Below are positions 8,928-23,325 of a DNA stretch of 64,000 nucleotides, in pieces. Every line of letters starts with the position of its first letter. Position 1 is the stretch's first letter. Position numbers and translations under genes: made by a program. Source of the stretch: Sphaerotilus sulfidivorans (lineage in GTDB: Bacteria > Pseudomonadota > Gammaproteobacteria > Burkholderiales > Burkholderiaceae_C); contig NZ_JACCPY010000015.1 in NCBI RefSeq assembly GCF_013426975.1, positions 21,734 to 85,733 of the forward strand, read 5' to 3'. The notes beneath the pieces are model-generated. The model saw nothing but the letters and a program-made list of their open reading frames with translations. It searched no databases and was not told where the DNA came from.

Positions 8928-9884
8928 TCAGGCGTTCAGCTGCTGCTCGAGCTGGTGCAGCACCTGGTAGCACGGCAGCACCTGGGCCAGGCTGCTGTTG
9001 GGCTGGCGGCCTTCGCGGATGGCGGCGAAGAACTCGCGGTCCTGCAGCTCGATGCCGTTCATCGACACGTCGACCTGGGACACGTCGATCTTCTCTTCCT
9101 TGCCGTTGACCAGATCGTCATAGCGGGCAATGAAGGTGCCGGTGTCGCCGATGTAGCGGAAGAAGGTGCCGAGCGGGCCGTCGTTGTTGAACGACAGGCT
9201 CAGCGTGCAGATCGCGCCGTTGGCGGCCTTGAGCTGGATGCTCATGTCCATCGCGATGCCCAGCGTCGGATGGATCGGGCCCTGGATGGCGTTGGCCTTG
9301 ACGATCGGCGAGCCGCACTGGTAGGCGAACAGATCGACCGTGTGCGCGGCGTGGTGCCACAGCAGATGGTCGGTCCACGAGCGCGGCTGGCCCAGCGCGT
9401 TCATGTTGGTGCGACGGAAGAAGTAGGTCTGCACATCCATCTGCTGGATGTTGAACTCGCCGGCCTCGATCTTCTTGTGCACCCACTGGTGGCTGGGGTT
9501 GAAGCGACGGGTGTGGCCGCACATCGCCACCAGGCCGCTCTTCTCGGCCAGCGCCACCGCTTCCTCGCCGTCGGCCAGCACGTCGCACAGCGGGATCTCG
9601 ACCTGCACATGCTTGCCGGCCTTCAGGCAGGCCAGCGTCTGGCTGGCATGCATCTGGGTCGGGGTGCACAGGATGACCGCATCGACCTCCGGCATCGACA
9701 GGCTGTCGGCCAGGTCGGTGGTGACGTGGCCAATGCCGTACTTGGCGGCGACCTCGCGGGTCTTCTCCAGGTCACGGCCGATCAGCGAGACGACCTCGAC
9801 GCCGTCGATGTTGCGGATGCCGTCCAGGTGCTTGATGCCGAAGGCGCCGGCGCCGGCCAGCGCCACCTTGATGGTCTTGCTCAT
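8928..9884 (-). CDS. ligC: 4-carboxy-2-hydroxymuconate-6-semialdehyde dehydrogenase (LigC type)
   Basis: Cytosolic NAD(P)-dependent oxidoreductase of 318 residues. In the protocatechuate 4,5-cleavage pathway it oxidises the hemiacetal of the ring-opened semialdehyde to 2-pyrone-4,6-dicarboxylate. The GFO/IDH/MocA fold is evident: Rossmann motif VALAGAGAFGIKHLDGI at residues 7-23, a dinucleotide-specificity strand ending VVSLIGRDLEKT, then AVILCTPTQMHASQTLACLK and KHVQVEIPLCD where the active-site Lys/Glu region of the family lies. It is the last gene of the operon, after ligB. The specific call rests on family resemblance plus the surrounding ligK-ligI-ligA-ligB genes. Confidence 0.9.
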   Translation of the reverse strand: MSKTIKVALAGAGAFGIKHLDGIRNIDGVEVVSLIGRDLEKTREVAAKYGIGHVTTDLADSLSMPEVDAVILCTPTQMHASQTLACLKAGKHVQVEIPLCDVLADGEEAVALAEKSGLVAMCGHTRRFNPSHQWVHKKIEAGEFNIQQMDVQTYFFRRTNMNALGQPRSWTDHLLWHHAAHTVDLFAYQCGSPIVKANAIQGPIHPTLGIAMDMSIQLKAANGAICTLSLSFNNDGPLGTFFRYIGDTGTFIARYDDLVNGKEEKIDVSQVDVSMNGIELQDREFFAAIREGRQPNSSLAQVLPCYQVLHQLEQQLNA

Positions 9885-9923
9885 GAGGAAAAGTCCTGTG
9901 CTGTGGAGGGCGAGCCGCGCGGC

Positions 9924-12199
<2,276 letters not shown>

Positions 12200-12236
12200 G
12201 GGAATCAGTCCTTGGATTGATCTGCAGGCTTCGCGC

Positions 12237-13262
12237 TCAGTCCAGCGAGGCCTTGGCGCGCTGGATCACGCCGGCCCACTTGGTCGATTCCGACTGGATG
12301 AAGCTGCCGAACTGCTCGCGTGTCGTCGGGAAGAGGTCATAGCCGAAGGTGGCATAGCGCTGGGCGATCTCCGGATCGGCCAGCGCCTTCTCGAGGTCGC
12401 GCTGGATGCGATCGGCCACCGCCTTGGGCAGGCCCTTCGGCGTGGCGATGGTCGTCCAGCCCGAGACCTCGTAGCCGGCCGGGCCGCCCGACTCGGCCAC
12501 CGTCGGCACGTCCGGGAAGGCCGGGTGGCGCTTCAGGCCGGTGGTGCCGATGAACTTGATCTTGCCGGCGCGCTGCAACGGCCCGGCGGTGGCCATCGTG
12601 CCCAGCGCGAAGTTCAGCTCGCCGTTGGCCACGCCGGTGTAGAGCTGCGAGGTCTCCTTGTAGACCACATGCTGCATCTCGGTGTTCGTCATCGCCTCCA
12701 GCAGCGCGGTGCCCAGATGCACCGGATTGCCGACCGACCAGGAGCCGTAGTTCAGCTTGCCGGGATTGGCACGGGCCTCGGCCAGGATGTCGCCGACATT
12801 GCGGTACTTGCTGTTCGCCGCGGTGGTCAGGAAGAAGTTGGCGCGGAACAGCGGCAGCACCGGCTCGAAGTCCTTCGGGTCGTAGGGCAGCTTCTTGAAC
12901 AGGTGCGGATAGGCGACCAGATGCACATTGTCCAGATGCATCAGGTCATGGCCGTCCTTGGCCCCCTGGCGGAAGGCATCGATCGCGATGAAGCCGTTCG
13001 CACCGGGCCGGTTCTCGACGATGACCGGCTTGCCCCAGGTCTTCTGCAGCTTCTCGGCCAGCAGGCGCACCACGCCTTCCGGGCCGGAGCCGACCGGAAA
13101 GGGCGTGATGATGCGCACCGGCTTGGTCGGCCAGTCGGTGGCCGCGGCCGCCGAGGCGGCGGTCTGGGCCTGCGTCGGCAGCGCAAAGGCGGCAGCCACG
13201 CCAGCGGCGGCGGCCAGCTTCAGGAAGGCCTTGCGGCTCGGGCGGGTGAATCGGTCGGTCAT
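12237..13262 (-). CDS. Bug-family tripartite tricarboxylate transporter substrate-binding protein
   Basis: Periplasmic solute-binding protein of 341 residues, TctC/Bug family (PF03401). An export signal with a Tat-like start is visible (RPSRKAFLKLAAAAGVAAAF), cleaved near AQT. Bug landmarks follow: PVRIITPFPVGSGPEGVVR, WGKPVIVENRPGANGFIA, KLNYGSWSVGNPVHLG, and a C-terminal helix ending IQRAKASLD. ATG 13262 has an AGGAG site 8 bp upstream. It lies between ligK and ligI in the same transcript; such proteins often bind the aromatic acid the operon degrades, so protocatechuate or a related acid is a reasonable guess. No membrane subunits are adjacent, as is common for Bug proteins. Confidence 0.9.
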   Translation of the reverse strand: MTDRFTRPSRKAFLKLAAAAGVAAAFALPTQAQTAASAAAATDWPTKPVRIITPFPVGSGPEGVVRLLAEKLQKTWGKPVIVENRPGANGFIAIDAFRQGAKDGHDLMHLDNVHLVAYPHLFKKLPYDPKDFEPVLPLFRANFFLTTAANSKYRNVGDILAEARANPGKLNYGSWSVGNPVHLGTALLEAMTNTEMQHVVYKETSQLYTGVANGELNFALGTMATAGPLQRAGKIKFIGTTGLKRHPAFPDVPTVAESGGPAGYEVSGWTTIATPKGLPKAVADRIQRDLEKALADPEIAQRYATFGYDLFPTTREQFGSFIQSESTKWAGVIQRAKASLD

Positions 13263-13306
13263 CGTTGTCTCCTGGGAAAAGGCGGATCGCGCGTCGGGGC
13301 GCGATC

Positions 13307-13990
13307 TCAGTCGATGTAGCGCAGGCCGGCCTTGGCCAGCGGCTCGCGCATCTTGTACATGTCCAGCCCCAGCACGCCGCTGGCGAGCAGGTCGCGCTTC
13401 TCGCCCTCGAAGCTCTCGCGCCTGGCGGCGGCGGCGGCCACCTCGACCACGCGGGCGGCCGGCACGCAGCACACGCCGTCGTCGTCGGCGACGATCGCGT
13501 CGCCCGGGTTGACCATCATGCCGGCGCACACCACCGGAATGTTCACCGAGCCCAGCGTGGCCTTGATCGTGCCCTTGGCGCTGATCGCCCGGGACCAGAC
13601 CGGGAAGCCCATCTCCTTGAGCGTCTTCACGTCGCGCACGCCGGCGTCGATGATCAGGGCGCGCGCGCCGCGGGCCATGAAGCTGGTGGCGAGCAGGTCG
13701 CCGAAGTAGCCATCGGTGCACTCGGCGGTGACCGCGGCCACGACGATGTCGCCCGGCTGGATCTGCTCGGCAGCCACATGCATCATCCAGTTGTCGCCCG
13801 GGTGCAGCAGCACGGTGACCACGGTGCCCGAGACCTGGGTGCCGACCTGGATCGGGCGCATATAGGGCTTGAGCAGGCCGACGCGGCCCATCGCCTCGTG
13901 CACGGTGGCCGAGCCCAGGGCCGCCAGACGGTCGGTGGCCTCGCGGTCGGCACGAGTGATGTTGCGGTAGACGACGCCGAGTTCGTACAT
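13307..13990 (-). CDS. ligK: 4-carboxy-4-hydroxy-2-oxoadipate aldolase (LigK type)
   Basis: Class II pyruvate aldolase of 227 residues that splits 4-carboxy-4-hydroxy-2-oxoadipate to pyruvate and oxaloacetate, the last step of 4,5-cleavage. It has the RraA-like fold: [19 protein letters not shown], the metal/substrate loop [40 protein letters not shown] and [20 protein letters not shown] 13990 is preceded by AGGAG about 10 bp upstream; an earlier in-frame ATG at 14047 lacks such a site. It is the first gene of the lig operon. The oxalomesaconate hydratase (LigJ) that should act just before it is not in this window. Confidence 0.93.
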   Translation of the reverse strand: MYELGVVYRNITRADREATDRLAALGSATVHEAMGRVGLLKPYMRPIQVGTQVSGTVVTVLLHPGDNWMMHVAAEQIQPGDIVVAAVTAECTDGYFGDLLATSFMARGARALIIDAGVRDVKTLKEMGFPVWSRAISAKGTIKATLGSVNIPVVCAGMMVNPGDAIVADDDGVCCVPAARVVEVAAAAARRESFEGEKRDLLASGVLGLDMYKMREPLAKAGLRYID

Positions 13991-14294
13991 GACGGAAAAG
14001 CTCCTGGGGTGATGAGGCTGCGCCGGATTCTGGCGGCGCCCGGCCATGCCGTACAGGCAGAGAATCGACTATCAGCTATCGCACAGCAGCATCACTCATG
14101 CGGGAATTTCCCGAGATCATCCGGCCTGCACAGCCAGCGTCCTGACAGGAAGACATGCGACATTGCGCGCCACGGAGACACTTCCCGCACTGTGAGAGAC
14201 AATTTCACCCGGGAAAGAAAGACCCCGACAGAACTCGACCCGTGCAGAGCGCGGGTCGCGCTTCATCCGAAGCCCCCACAACGGAGATAGTTGA
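13991..14294. promoter_or_regulatory. Divergent promoter region between the lig operon and icd
   Basis: This 304-bp gene-free stretch separates ligK (minus) from icd (plus). It holds ATCGACTATCAGCTATCGCA (14064-14083), a likely binding region for a LysR- or IclR-type activator because a CAGCTATCGCA core recurs upstream of the other Bug gene at 41,639. The icd start has GGAG about 9 bp upstream. No regulator gene is encoded here and no clear sigma-70 pair is seen. Confidence 0.4.
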
Positions 14295-16532
<2,238 letters not shown>

Positions 16533-16566
16533 GCCCGGCACTGAGCGGCGGACACGCAGCCGCCGA

Positions 16567-16629
16567 GGCCTGCGCACCTTCGCGGCGCAGGCCGCCTGAC
16601 CGCCCCGCCCGGGAGATCCCGGCCGGGGC
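16567..16629 (+). terminator. Tandem hairpins after icd
   Basis: Hairpin one: 9-bp arms GGCCTGCGC / GCGCAGGCC (16567-16575 and 16585-16593). Hairpin two: 16602-16629, a stem built from GCCCCG/CGGGGC and CCGGG/CCCGG with the trailer TTCTCG. The T run is short, so efficiency is uncertain, but position 35-100 bp after the icd stop fits termination. Confidence 0.6.
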
Positions 16630-16762
16630 TTCTCGTCGTGGGGCCACGATTCCTGACAGCGCTGTAAGCTGACAGGGTTAGGCTGGCGCCAGCCCAGGTG
16701 GCCCGACCTGATGCCGTGCAGGAGCAGCGGCAAGCCACCGCTGACCCACGGAGAAGACGACC

Positions 16763-18025
16763 ATGAAATACGTCCTGATCGGCGCCGGCCCGGCCGGCGT
16801 GCGCGCTGCCGAGACCCTTCGCAAGGAAGACCCCACCAGCGAGATCACGCTGGTCGGCGGCGAGCCGGGCGCGCCCTATGCGCGCATGGCCATTCCCTAT
16901 GTCCTGAACAAGTCGATCACCGAGTCGGGTGCGCTGCAGCGCAAGGCCGATCTGCACTACGACCTCCAGGGCATCCGCTACCTGAACCGCAAGGCGCTGA
17001 AGGTCCATGCACGCGCCGATGGCGGCACGGTCGACCTCGACGACGGCAGCACGCTCGACTACGACCGTCTGCTGGTGGCGACCGGCTCGTCGCCGTCGCT
17101 GCCGCCGATTCCCGGCACCGACCTGCCCGGCGTGGTCACCTGCTGGACGCTGGAGGACGCCCGCGCCATCGCCGAGAAGCTCCAGCCCGGCAACCGCGTC
17201 GTGATGGTGGGCGCGGGCTTCGTCGCCGGCGTGTGCATGAAGTCGCTGGTGGGCACCGGCGTCAAGCTGTCGGTCATCGCCGGCCGCGCCGGCCAGATCC
17301 TGCGCACGATGATGGCGCCGACCGGCAGCAGCATGATGCAGCGCTGGCTGGAGGAGCGCGGCGTCGACGTCATCACCCAGGGCCGCACCGAGCGCATCGA
17401 GCCCGGCCCGCGCCTGGTGATGGACACCCGCGTGATCGAGGCCGACCTGATCATCCTGGCCACCGGCGTGAAGCCGAACCTCTCCTTCCTGGAAGGCACC
17501 GGCGCGCAGATCGACCAGGGCGTCGTCGTCGACCACTTCATGCGCACCACCGTGCCGCATGTCTACGCCGCCGGCGACGTGGCCCAGGGCCGCGACTTCT
17601 CCACCGGCGAATGGGTGGTGCACGCGCTGCAGCCCACCGCCACCGAGCACGGCCGCATCGCCGCGCTGAACATGGCCGGCAGGACCATGCCCTACCGCGG
17701 CAGCCTGAGCATGAACGTGCTCGACATCGGCGGCCTGATCTCGCACACCTTCGGCCAGTGGCAGGGCGTCGAGGGCGGAGAGATGGTCGAAGAGGTCGAC
17801 GAGGAGAACTTCCTCTACACCCGCCTGTGCTTCAAGGGCGAGCGCATGGTGGGCGCGATCACCATCGGCAACTGCAACCATGTCGGCGCGATCCGCGGCC
17901 TGATCCAGACCCGCCGCCAGCTCGGCGAGTGGAAGGACAAGCTGATGCACAACCCGCACCAGGTGATGGCGGCCTTCGTCGACCTGGGCCAGCACCGGGC
18001 GCTGCCCTCGGCCATGCCCGCATGA
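16763..18025 (+). CDS. FAD-dependent pyridine nucleotide-disulphide oxidoreductase family protein
   Basis: Two-dinucleotide-domain flavoprotein of 420 residues. FAD site GAGPAGVRAAETL at residues 7-19, the second nucleotide site VVMVGAGFVAGVCMKSL (about 149-165), the ATGVKPNLSF strand and the C-terminal FAD-contacting YAAGDVAQG are all in family order, resembling NirB-N-terminal, rubredoxin-reductase and nitrite/thioredoxin-type reductases. No redox CxxC pair is seen, so a disulphide reductase is unlikely. The start has GGAGAAG 8 bp upstream. It stands alone between icd and glpK, so partner and substrate are unknown; the last 70 residues (FLYTRLCFKGERMVGAITIG) are a dimerisation-type domain. 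Confidence 0.8.
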   Translation: MKYVLIGAGPAGVRAAETLRKEDPTSEITLVGGEPGAPYARMAIPYVLNKSITESGALQRKADLHYDLQGIRYLNRKALKVHARADGGTVDLDDGSTLDYDRLLVATGSSPSLPPIPGTDLPGVVTCWTLEDARAIAEKLQPGNRVVMVGAGFVAGVCMKSLVGTGVKLSVIAGRAGQILRTMMAPTGSSMMQRWLEERGVDVITQGRTERIEPGPRLVMDTRVIEADLIILATGVKPNLSFLEGTGAQIDQGVVVDHFMRTTVPHVYAAGDVAQGRDFSTGEWVVHALQPTATEHGRIAALNMAGRTMPYRGSLSMNVLDIGGLISHTFGQWQGVEGGEMVEEVDEENFLYTRLCFKGERMVGAITIGNCNHVGAIRGLIQTRRQLGEWKDKLMHNPHQVMAAFVDLGQHRALPSAMPA

Positions 18026-18064
18026 TCGACGCGCGGGCCTGAGCGCTGGCGCCGGGCGGAGACG

Positions 18065-19564
18065 TCAGCGTGCGCAGGCCTGGCGCACCGCGCGCTCCCA
18101 CTGCGCCATGCGCTCCTCGGCGCGCTCGCGCGGCAGTGTCGGGTGGAAGACGCGCTCGGCCTGCCACAGCGCCGCCAGCTCGGCCGGGTCGCGCCAGACG
18201 CCGGCCGACAGCCCGGCCAGGAAGGCCGCGCCCAGCGCGGTCGTCTCGATCACCTTCGGGCGCAGCACCGGAATGCCGAGCAGGTCGGCCTGGAACTGCA
18301 TCAGCAGGTCGTTGACGCAGGCGCCGCCGTCGACCCGCAGCTCGCTGACCGGCTCGCCGCCGGCGGCCACCGCATCACGGCTCATCGCCTGCAGCAGCGC
18401 GGCGCTCTGGAAGGCGATGCTCTCCAGCGCGGCGCGGGCGATGTGGGCCATCGTCGTGCCGCGCGTCAGGCCGACGATGGCGCCGCGCGCGTCCGCATCC
18501 CAATAGGGCGCGCCCAGCCCGGTGAAGGCGGGCACCATCAGCACGCCGCCTGCGTCGGGCACGCTGGCGGCCAGCGCCTGCACCTCGTGGCTGGACTCGA
18601 TGGCGCGCAGACCGTCGCGCAGCCACTGCACCACCGCGCCGCCGATGAAGACGCTGCCCTCCAGCGCGAACTCCGGCGCCGGCACCCCGCCGGTGCGGCA
18701 GGCGCTGGTGGTCACCAGGCCGTTCTCGCTGGCGCGGAAGCGCTCGCCGGCGTGCATCAGCATGAAGCAGCCGGTGCCATAGGTGTTCTTGGCCTGGCCC
18801 GGCGACAGGCAGGCCTGGCCGAAGAGCGCGCTCTGCTGGTCGCCAGCCATGCCGCCGACCGGAACCGACGCACCCAGCAGCTCCGGCAGCGTCTCGCCGA
18901 ACACATGGCTGCTGGGGCGGACCTCGGGCAGCAGGCTGGCCGGAATGTCGAACAGGGCCAGCAGCTCCGCATCCCAGCGCTGGGTGCGCACGTCGAGCAG
19001 CAGGGTGCGCGCGGCATTGCTGACATCGGTGGCGTGCACCCGCCCGCCGGTGAGCTGCCACAGCAGCCAGCTGTCGACCGTGCCGAAGGCCAGCTCGCCG
19101 CGCTCGGCCGCCGCCCGCGCGCCCGGCACCTGGTCGAGCAGCCAGCGGATCTTGGTCGCCGAGAAATAGGCGTCGATCACCAGCCCGGTGCGCTCGCGCA
19201 CCCAGTCGCCGTGGCCGGCCTCGCGCAGCTGCGCGCACAGCGGCTCGGCGCGGCGGTCCTGCCAGACGATGGCCGGATGGATCGGCCGGCCGCTGCGCCG
19301 CTCCCACACCAGCGTGGTCTCGCGCTGGTTGGTGATGCCGATGCTGCGGATGTCGCCGGCCTGCAGCCCGGCGCGCTGCAGGGCCTCGCGTGCGGTCTCG
19401 AGCTGGCTGTGCCAGATCTCCATCGGATCGTGCTCGACCCAGCCCGGGCGCGGGTAGTGCTGGCGGAACTCGCGCTGCGCCATCGCGCGGATGCGGCCGT
19501 GCTCGTCGAAGACGATGCTGCGCGAGCTCGACGTGCCCTGGTCCAGGGCCAGCAGATAGGTCAT
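18065..19564 (-). CDS. glpK: Glycerol kinase
   Basis: ATP-dependent kinase of 499 residues that makes sn-glycerol 3-phosphate, trapping imported glycerol. FGGY-family motifs: [18 protein letters not shown] at residues 4-21 (phosphate loop), [29 protein letters not shown] (substrate region), [28 protein letters not shown] and [17 protein letters not shown]. It follows glpR by 43 bp on the same strand and is divergent from glpD and the importer genes; repression by GlpR is expected. Full length and apparently intact. Confidence 0.97.
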   Translation of the reverse strand: MTYLLALDQGTSSSRSIVFDEHGRIRAMAQREFRQHYPRPGWVEHDPMEIWHSQLETAREALQRAGLQAGDIRSIGITNQRETTLVWERRSGRPIHPAIVWQDRRAEPLCAQLREAGHGDWVRERTGLVIDAYFSATKIRWLLDQVPGARAAAERGELAFGTVDSWLLWQLTGGRVHATDVSNAARTLLLDVRTQRWDAELLALFDIPASLLPEVRPSSHVFGETLPELLGASVPVGGMAGDQQSALFGQACLSPGQAKNTYGTGCFMLMHAGERFRASENGLVTTSACRTGGVPAPEFALEGSVFIGGAVVQWLRDGLRAIESSHEVQALAASVPDAGGVLMVPAFTGLGAPYWDADARGAIVGLTRGTTMAHIARAALESIAFQSAALLQAMSRDAVAAGGEPVSELRVDGGACVNDLLMQFQADLLGIPVLRPKVIETTALGAAFLAGLSAGVWRDPAELAALWQAERVFHPTLPRERAEERMAQWERAVRQACAR

Positions 19565-19607
19565 GGGAAAGTCTCCTCGGACGGTCGTTGTTGTGGGGTC
19601 GCGGCCC

Positions 19608-20372
19608 TCAGCGCGCGATGTCGAGCTGCACGCCGGCCTCGGCCAGCAGCGCCGCGTAGGGCGAGGGCGGCTCGACGTCGGTGAACAGGCGGTCGAGCTG
19701 CTGCATGCGCGCCATCTCGACCATCGCCGGGCGGTTGAACTTGGAATGGTCGGTGGCCAGCCAGACCTCGCGGCTCTGCCGGATGATGGCCTGCGCGACC
19801 TTGACCTCGCGGTAGTCGTAGTCGCGCAGCGTGCCGTCGGGCTCGATGCCGGAGATGCCGATGATGCCGATGTCGACCCGGAACTGATTGATGAAGTCCA
19901 CCGCCGCCTCGCCGACGATGCCGCGGTCGCGATGGCGCACCACGCCGCCGGCGACGATGACCTCGCAGTCGGGGTTGTCCGCCAGGATGGCCGCGACGTT
20001 CAGGTTGTTGGTGATGACCCGCAGGCCGCGGTGGCGCAGCAGCTCGCGCGCCACCGCCTCGGTGGTCGTGCCCAGGTTGATCAGCAGCGAGCAGCCCTCG
20101 GGCACCGCCGCGGCCACCGCGCGCGCGATGCGCTGCTTGGCCTCGGCATGCAGGTCCTGGCGCTGGCGGTAGGCGATGTTCTCGGTGGTCGACATCGGCA
20201 GGCGCACGCCGCCGTGGAAGCGAGCGAGCAGGCCGGCCTCGGCCAGCAGCTTCACGTCGCGGCGCACCGTCTGCAGCGTCACGCCGAAGCGCTCGGCCAG
20301 CGCCTCGACCGTCATCACGCCGCGGGCGCGGACCTCGTCGAGCAGTTCGGATTGGCGGGGGTTCGGAGTCAT
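19608..20372 (-). CDS. glpR: DeoR-family glycerol-3-phosphate regulon repressor
   Basis: Repressor of 254 residues from ATG 20372 ([14 protein letters not shown]); a longer frame from 20414 adds 14 residues with no support. N-terminal DeoR helix-turn-helix: [20 protein letters not shown] and [20 protein letters not shown] with GGV at about 50. The sugar-phosphate sensor domain follows, with [30 protein letters not shown] and [15 protein letters not shown]. First gene of the glpR-glpK unit and divergent from glpD, it should sense glycerol 3-phosphate and control both directions. Confidence 0.93.
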   Translation of the reverse strand: MTPNPRQSELLDEVRARGVMTVEALAERFGVTLQTVRRDVKLLAEAGLLARFHGGVRLPMSTTENIAYRQRQDLHAEAKQRIARAVAAAVPEGCSLLINLGTTTEAVARELLRHRGLRVITNNLNVAAILADNPDCEVIVAGGVVRHRDRGIVGEAAVDFINQFRVDIGIIGISGIEPDGTLRDYDYREVKVAQAIIRQSREVWLATDHSKFNRPAMVEMARMQQLDRLFTDVEPPSPYAALLAEAGVQLDIAR

Positions 20373-20424
20373 GCGCGGGATTGTCGCGGCGCGGTGCCGG
20401 GCCGCGGCTGACACCGCGGCACGC

Positions 20425-20480
20425 TTCGCGGGATGATCAGAAGCGAACGTGGCCGAACTCTATTCGCATCAAAAACGAAA
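20425..20480. promoter_or_regulatory. Candidate GlpR operators in the glpR-glpD intergenic region
   Basis: Two TTCG...CGAA inverted repeats occur 38 bp apart: TTCGC with GCGAA (20425-20429 and 20443-20447) and TTCG with CGAA (20463-20466 and 20476-20479, within TATTCGCATCAAAAACGAAA). Another AACGAA half lies at 20506-20511. TCG/CGA half-sites are typical of GlpR/DeoR operators. The stretch is unusually A-rich for this genome, as expected of a promoter. Confidence 0.5.
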
Positions 20481-20603
20481 TCAAACGATGGGAAACCATC
20501 TTGCAAACGAACTTCCAATCGCATAAAAAAGAAAAAGAACACCGCAGAACCAGAACGCGGCCACCGCCCGACGACCGGCGACGGCCCGCCCGAGGAGACC
20601 TTC

Positions 20604-22190
20604 TTGAATCCATCATCGCCAGCGCGCACGGCTCCGGCCGGCGCGACCGCGGACACCTTCGACGTGCTGGTCGTCGGCGGCGGCATCAATGGCGCCGGCA
20701 TCGCCCGCGACCTCGCCGGCCGGGGCTGGCGGGTGCTGCTGGCCGAGGCCGAGGACCTGGCGCAGCACACCTCGTCGTCGTCGACCAAGCTGATTCACGG
20801 CGGCCTGCGCTATCTCGAACACCGGGAATTCGGCCTGGTGCGCAAGGCGCTGCAAGAGCGCGAGGTGCTGCTGCGCAGCGCGCCGCACATCATGTGGCCG
20901 CTGCGCTTCGTGATGCCGCACGACCCGTCGATGCGCCCGGCCTGGATGATCCGCATCGGCCTGTTCCTCTATGACCATCTGGCGCGGCGCGAGGTGCTGC
21001 CGGGCTCGCACGCGATCGACCTGCGCACGCATGCGGCCGGCGCGCCGCTGAAGGCGGGCTACACCCGCGGCTTCGTCTACTCCGACGGCTGGGTGGACGA
21101 CGCGCGCCTGGTGCTGCTCAACGCGCTGGACGCCCGCGAGCGCGGCGCCGAGGTGCTGACGCGCACCCGGGTGGTGTCGGCCCAGCGCGGCGCGCAGGGC
21201 TGGCGCGCGGTGCTGCAGCCGGCCGACGGCGGCACGGCACGCACGGTCGAGGCGCGCCTGCTGGTCAATGCCGCCGGCCCCTGGGCGGAGAGCTTCCTGC
21301 GCAGCACCGCCCGTCCGGCCGCTGGCGAGACGCTGGCGACCAAGAGCCTGCGCCTGGTCAAGGGCTCGCACATCGTCGTGCCGCGCTGCTTCGAGCACGA
21401 CCACGCCTACATCTTCCAGAACCCCGACCGGCGCATCATCTTCGCGATCCCCTACGAGCGCGACTTCACGCTGATCGGCACCACCGATCAGGAGATCGAG
21501 GGCGACCCGGCGCAGGCGCGCATCGACGCGGGCGAGATCGCCTACCTGTGCGAGCAGGCCAGCCGCTACTTCACCCGCGCGGTCGCGCCGTCCGACGTGG
21601 TCTGGCACTACGCCGGCGTGCGCCCGCTGCTCGACGACGACTCGGGCGATCCGTCGGCCGTCACCCGCGACTACCTGCTGGAGAACAACTCGGACGGCGG
21701 CGCGCCGCTGCTGAGCGTCTGGGGTGGCAAGATCACCACCTTCCGCAAGCTCGCCGAGGACGCCGCCAGCGAGATCGGCCGGCTGCTCGGCCAGAGTCGC
21801 CCGGCCTGGACCGCCACGGCGCATCTGCCGGGCGGCGATCTGAGCGCCTGGATCGGCCCGCCGCAGCGCCCCGACACCGACTTCGAGCGCTTCGTCGTGC
21901 AGCTGCGCGCGCGCCACGCCTGGCTGGAGGCGCCGCTGGCACGCCGGCTCGCACGCGCCTACGGCAGCCGGGTCGACGGCGTGCTGGGCACGGCCACCTC
22001 GCTCGCCGGCCTGGGCGCGGAGATCGCGCCCGGCCTGCACGAGGCCGAGCTGGACTTCCTGATCCGCCACGAGTGGGCGCGCAGCGCCGAGGACGTGCTG
22101 TGGCGCCGCAGCAAGCTCGGGCTGCACTTCAGTGCGGCCGAGCGCGAGGCGGTGGGGCGGTGGATGGCGGCGCGCGGCCTCGATCACTGA
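20604..22190 (+). CDS. glpD: Aerobic glycerol-3-phosphate dehydrogenase
   Basis: Membrane-associated FAD enzyme that oxidises glycerol 3-phosphate to dihydroxyacetone phosphate and feeds the quinone pool; 528 residues. I place the start at TTG 20604, 6 bp after GGAGA; an in-frame ATG at 20433 lies in the A-rich operator region and would add a lysine-rich stretch not typical of the family. FAD motif VLVVGGGINGAGIARDLAGR is near residue 20, then HTSSSSTKLIHGGLRYLEH, GLFLYDHLARRE, and the C-terminal all-helical domain ending with YGSRVDGVLG and HEWARSAEDVLWRRSKLGL. It heads the glpD-S-T-P-Q-U-V operon. Confidence 0.95.
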   Translation: MNPSSPARTAPAGATADTFDVLVVGGGINGAGIARDLAGRGWRVLLAEAEDLAQHTSSSSTKLIHGGLRYLEHREFGLVRKALQEREVLLRSAPHIMWPLRFVMPHDPSMRPAWMIRIGLFLYDHLARREVLPGSHAIDLRTHAAGAPLKAGYTRGFVYSDGWVDDARLVLLNALDARERGAEVLTRTRVVSAQRGAQGWRAVLQPADGGTARTVEARLLVNAAGPWAESFLRSTARPAAGETLATKSLRLVKGSHIVVPRCFEHDHAYIFQNPDRRIIFAIPYERDFTLIGTTDQEIEGDPAQARIDAGEIAYLCEQASRYFTRAVAPSDVVWHYAGVRPLLDDDSGDPSAVTRDYLLENNSDGGAPLLSVWGGKITTFRKLAEDAASEIGRLLGQSRPAWTATAHLPGGDLSAWIGPPQRPDTDFERFVVQLRARHAWLEAPLARRLARAYGSRVDGVLGTATSLAGLGAEIAPGLHEAELDFLIRHEWARSAEDVLWRRSKLGLHFSAAEREAVGRWMAARGLDH

Positions 22191-22244
22191 CTTCCCTGAC
22201 AACGACGACGAGAGAGACAACGCCATCATGAAGAAGGTGAACCC

Positions 22245-23324
22245 ATGGAGCTGAGGCTCGAAGGCATCGGCCGCACCGTCGGCGCCGAGACCTGGCTGCA
22301 TCCGATGGACCTGGCGCTGCGCCCGGGCACGGTCACGGTGCTGCTGGGCGCGACCCAGGCCGGCAAGACCAGCCTGATGCGCATCATGGCCGGGCTCGAC
22401 CGACCTGACCGAGGCCGCGTCCGCGTCGACGGCCAGGACGTCACCGGCCTGCCGGTGCGCGATCGCAACGTCGCGATGGTCTACCAGCAGTTCATCAACT
22501 ACCCGTCGATGACAGTGCGCGACAACATCGCCTCGCCGCTGAAGCTGCATCGCACGCCGAAAGCCACCATCGACAAGAAGGTGCGCGAGCTGGCCGAGCG
22601 GCTGCACATCGACATCTTTCTCGACCGCCTGCCCGCCGAGCTGTCGGGCGGTCAGCAGCAGCGGGTGGCGCTGGCACGCGCGCTGGCCAAGAACGCGCCG
22701 CTGATGCTGCTCGACGAGCCGCTGGTCAATCTCGACTACAAATTGCGCGAGGAACTGCGCGAGGAGCTCTCGGCGCTGTTTTCGACCGGCGACTCCACCG
22801 TCGTCTACGCCACCACCGAGCCCGGCGAGGCGCTGCTGCTGGGCGGCTGGACCGCGGTGATGGACCAGGGCGAGCTGCTGCAGTACGGCCCGACCGCCGA
22901 GGTCTTCCACCGCCCGGCCTCGCTGCGGGTGGCACGCGCCTTCTCCGACCCGCCGATGAATCTGCTGGCCGCCGAGGTGGCCGAAGGCGGCGCGCGCCTG
23001 CGGGACGGGGCGGTGGTCGCGGTGGATCTGCCCCGCCAGACGTCCCGCGCGCTGACGCTGGGCATTCGCGCCAGCGTGCTGCGGCCGGAGGCCCGGCCGG
23101 GCGATCTGGCGCTGCCCGGTCGAGTGGAGCTGGCGGAGATCTCCGGCTCCGACACCTTCGTGCATGTGCACACCGCAGTGGGCGAGCTGGTCGCGCAGCT
23201 CACCGGTGTGCATGAGTTCGAGCTGGGTACCGCGCTGACGCTGCATGTGCAGCCGACCCAGGTCCACGTCTTCGACGCGTCAGGTGCGCTGCTGGTGGCG
23301 CCGCAGCGCCGGGAGGTGCACTGA
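22245..23324 (+). CDS. glpS: Glycerol ABC importer ATPase subunit 1 (GlpS)
   Basis: MalK-type ATPase of 359 residues. Walker A is GATQAGKT (about 36-43), the Q-loop YQQFINYP, a canonical signature LSGGQQQRVALARAL and Walker B LMLLDEPLVNLD. The switch (H-loop) position reads ATTEPGEAL, so the usual histidine (THDQxEA) is missing. A TOBE-like C-terminal regulatory domain follows from about residue 240. It starts 54 bp after glpD, overlapping an 8-codon ATG frame (22228-22254) that may just be chance. With GlpT it should form the asymmetric ATPase pair of the glycerol importer known from Rhizobium. Confidence 0.9.
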   Translation: MELRLEGIGRTVGAETWLHPMDLALRPGTVTVLLGATQAGKTSLMRIMAGLDRPDRGRVRVDGQDVTGLPVRDRNVAMVYQQFINYPSMTVRDNIASPLKLHRTPKATIDKKVRELAERLHIDIFLDRLPAELSGGQQQRVALARALAKNAPLMLLDEPLVNLDYKLREELREELSALFSTGDSTVVYATTEPGEALLLGGWTAVMDQGELLQYGPTAEVFHRPASLRVARAFSDPPMNLLAAEVAEGGARLRDGAVVAVDLPRQTSRALTLGIRASVLRPEARPGDLALPGRVELAEISGSDTFVHVHTAVGELVAQLTGVHEFELGTALTLHVQPTQVHVFDASGALLVAPQRREVH

Positions 23325-23325
23325 C

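Noticed and set aside
22228..22254. Eight-codon frame (MKKVNPWS) whose stop overlaps the glpS start
   Set aside because: Could be a coupling leader, but so short a frame arises easily by chance and its own ribosome site is weak.
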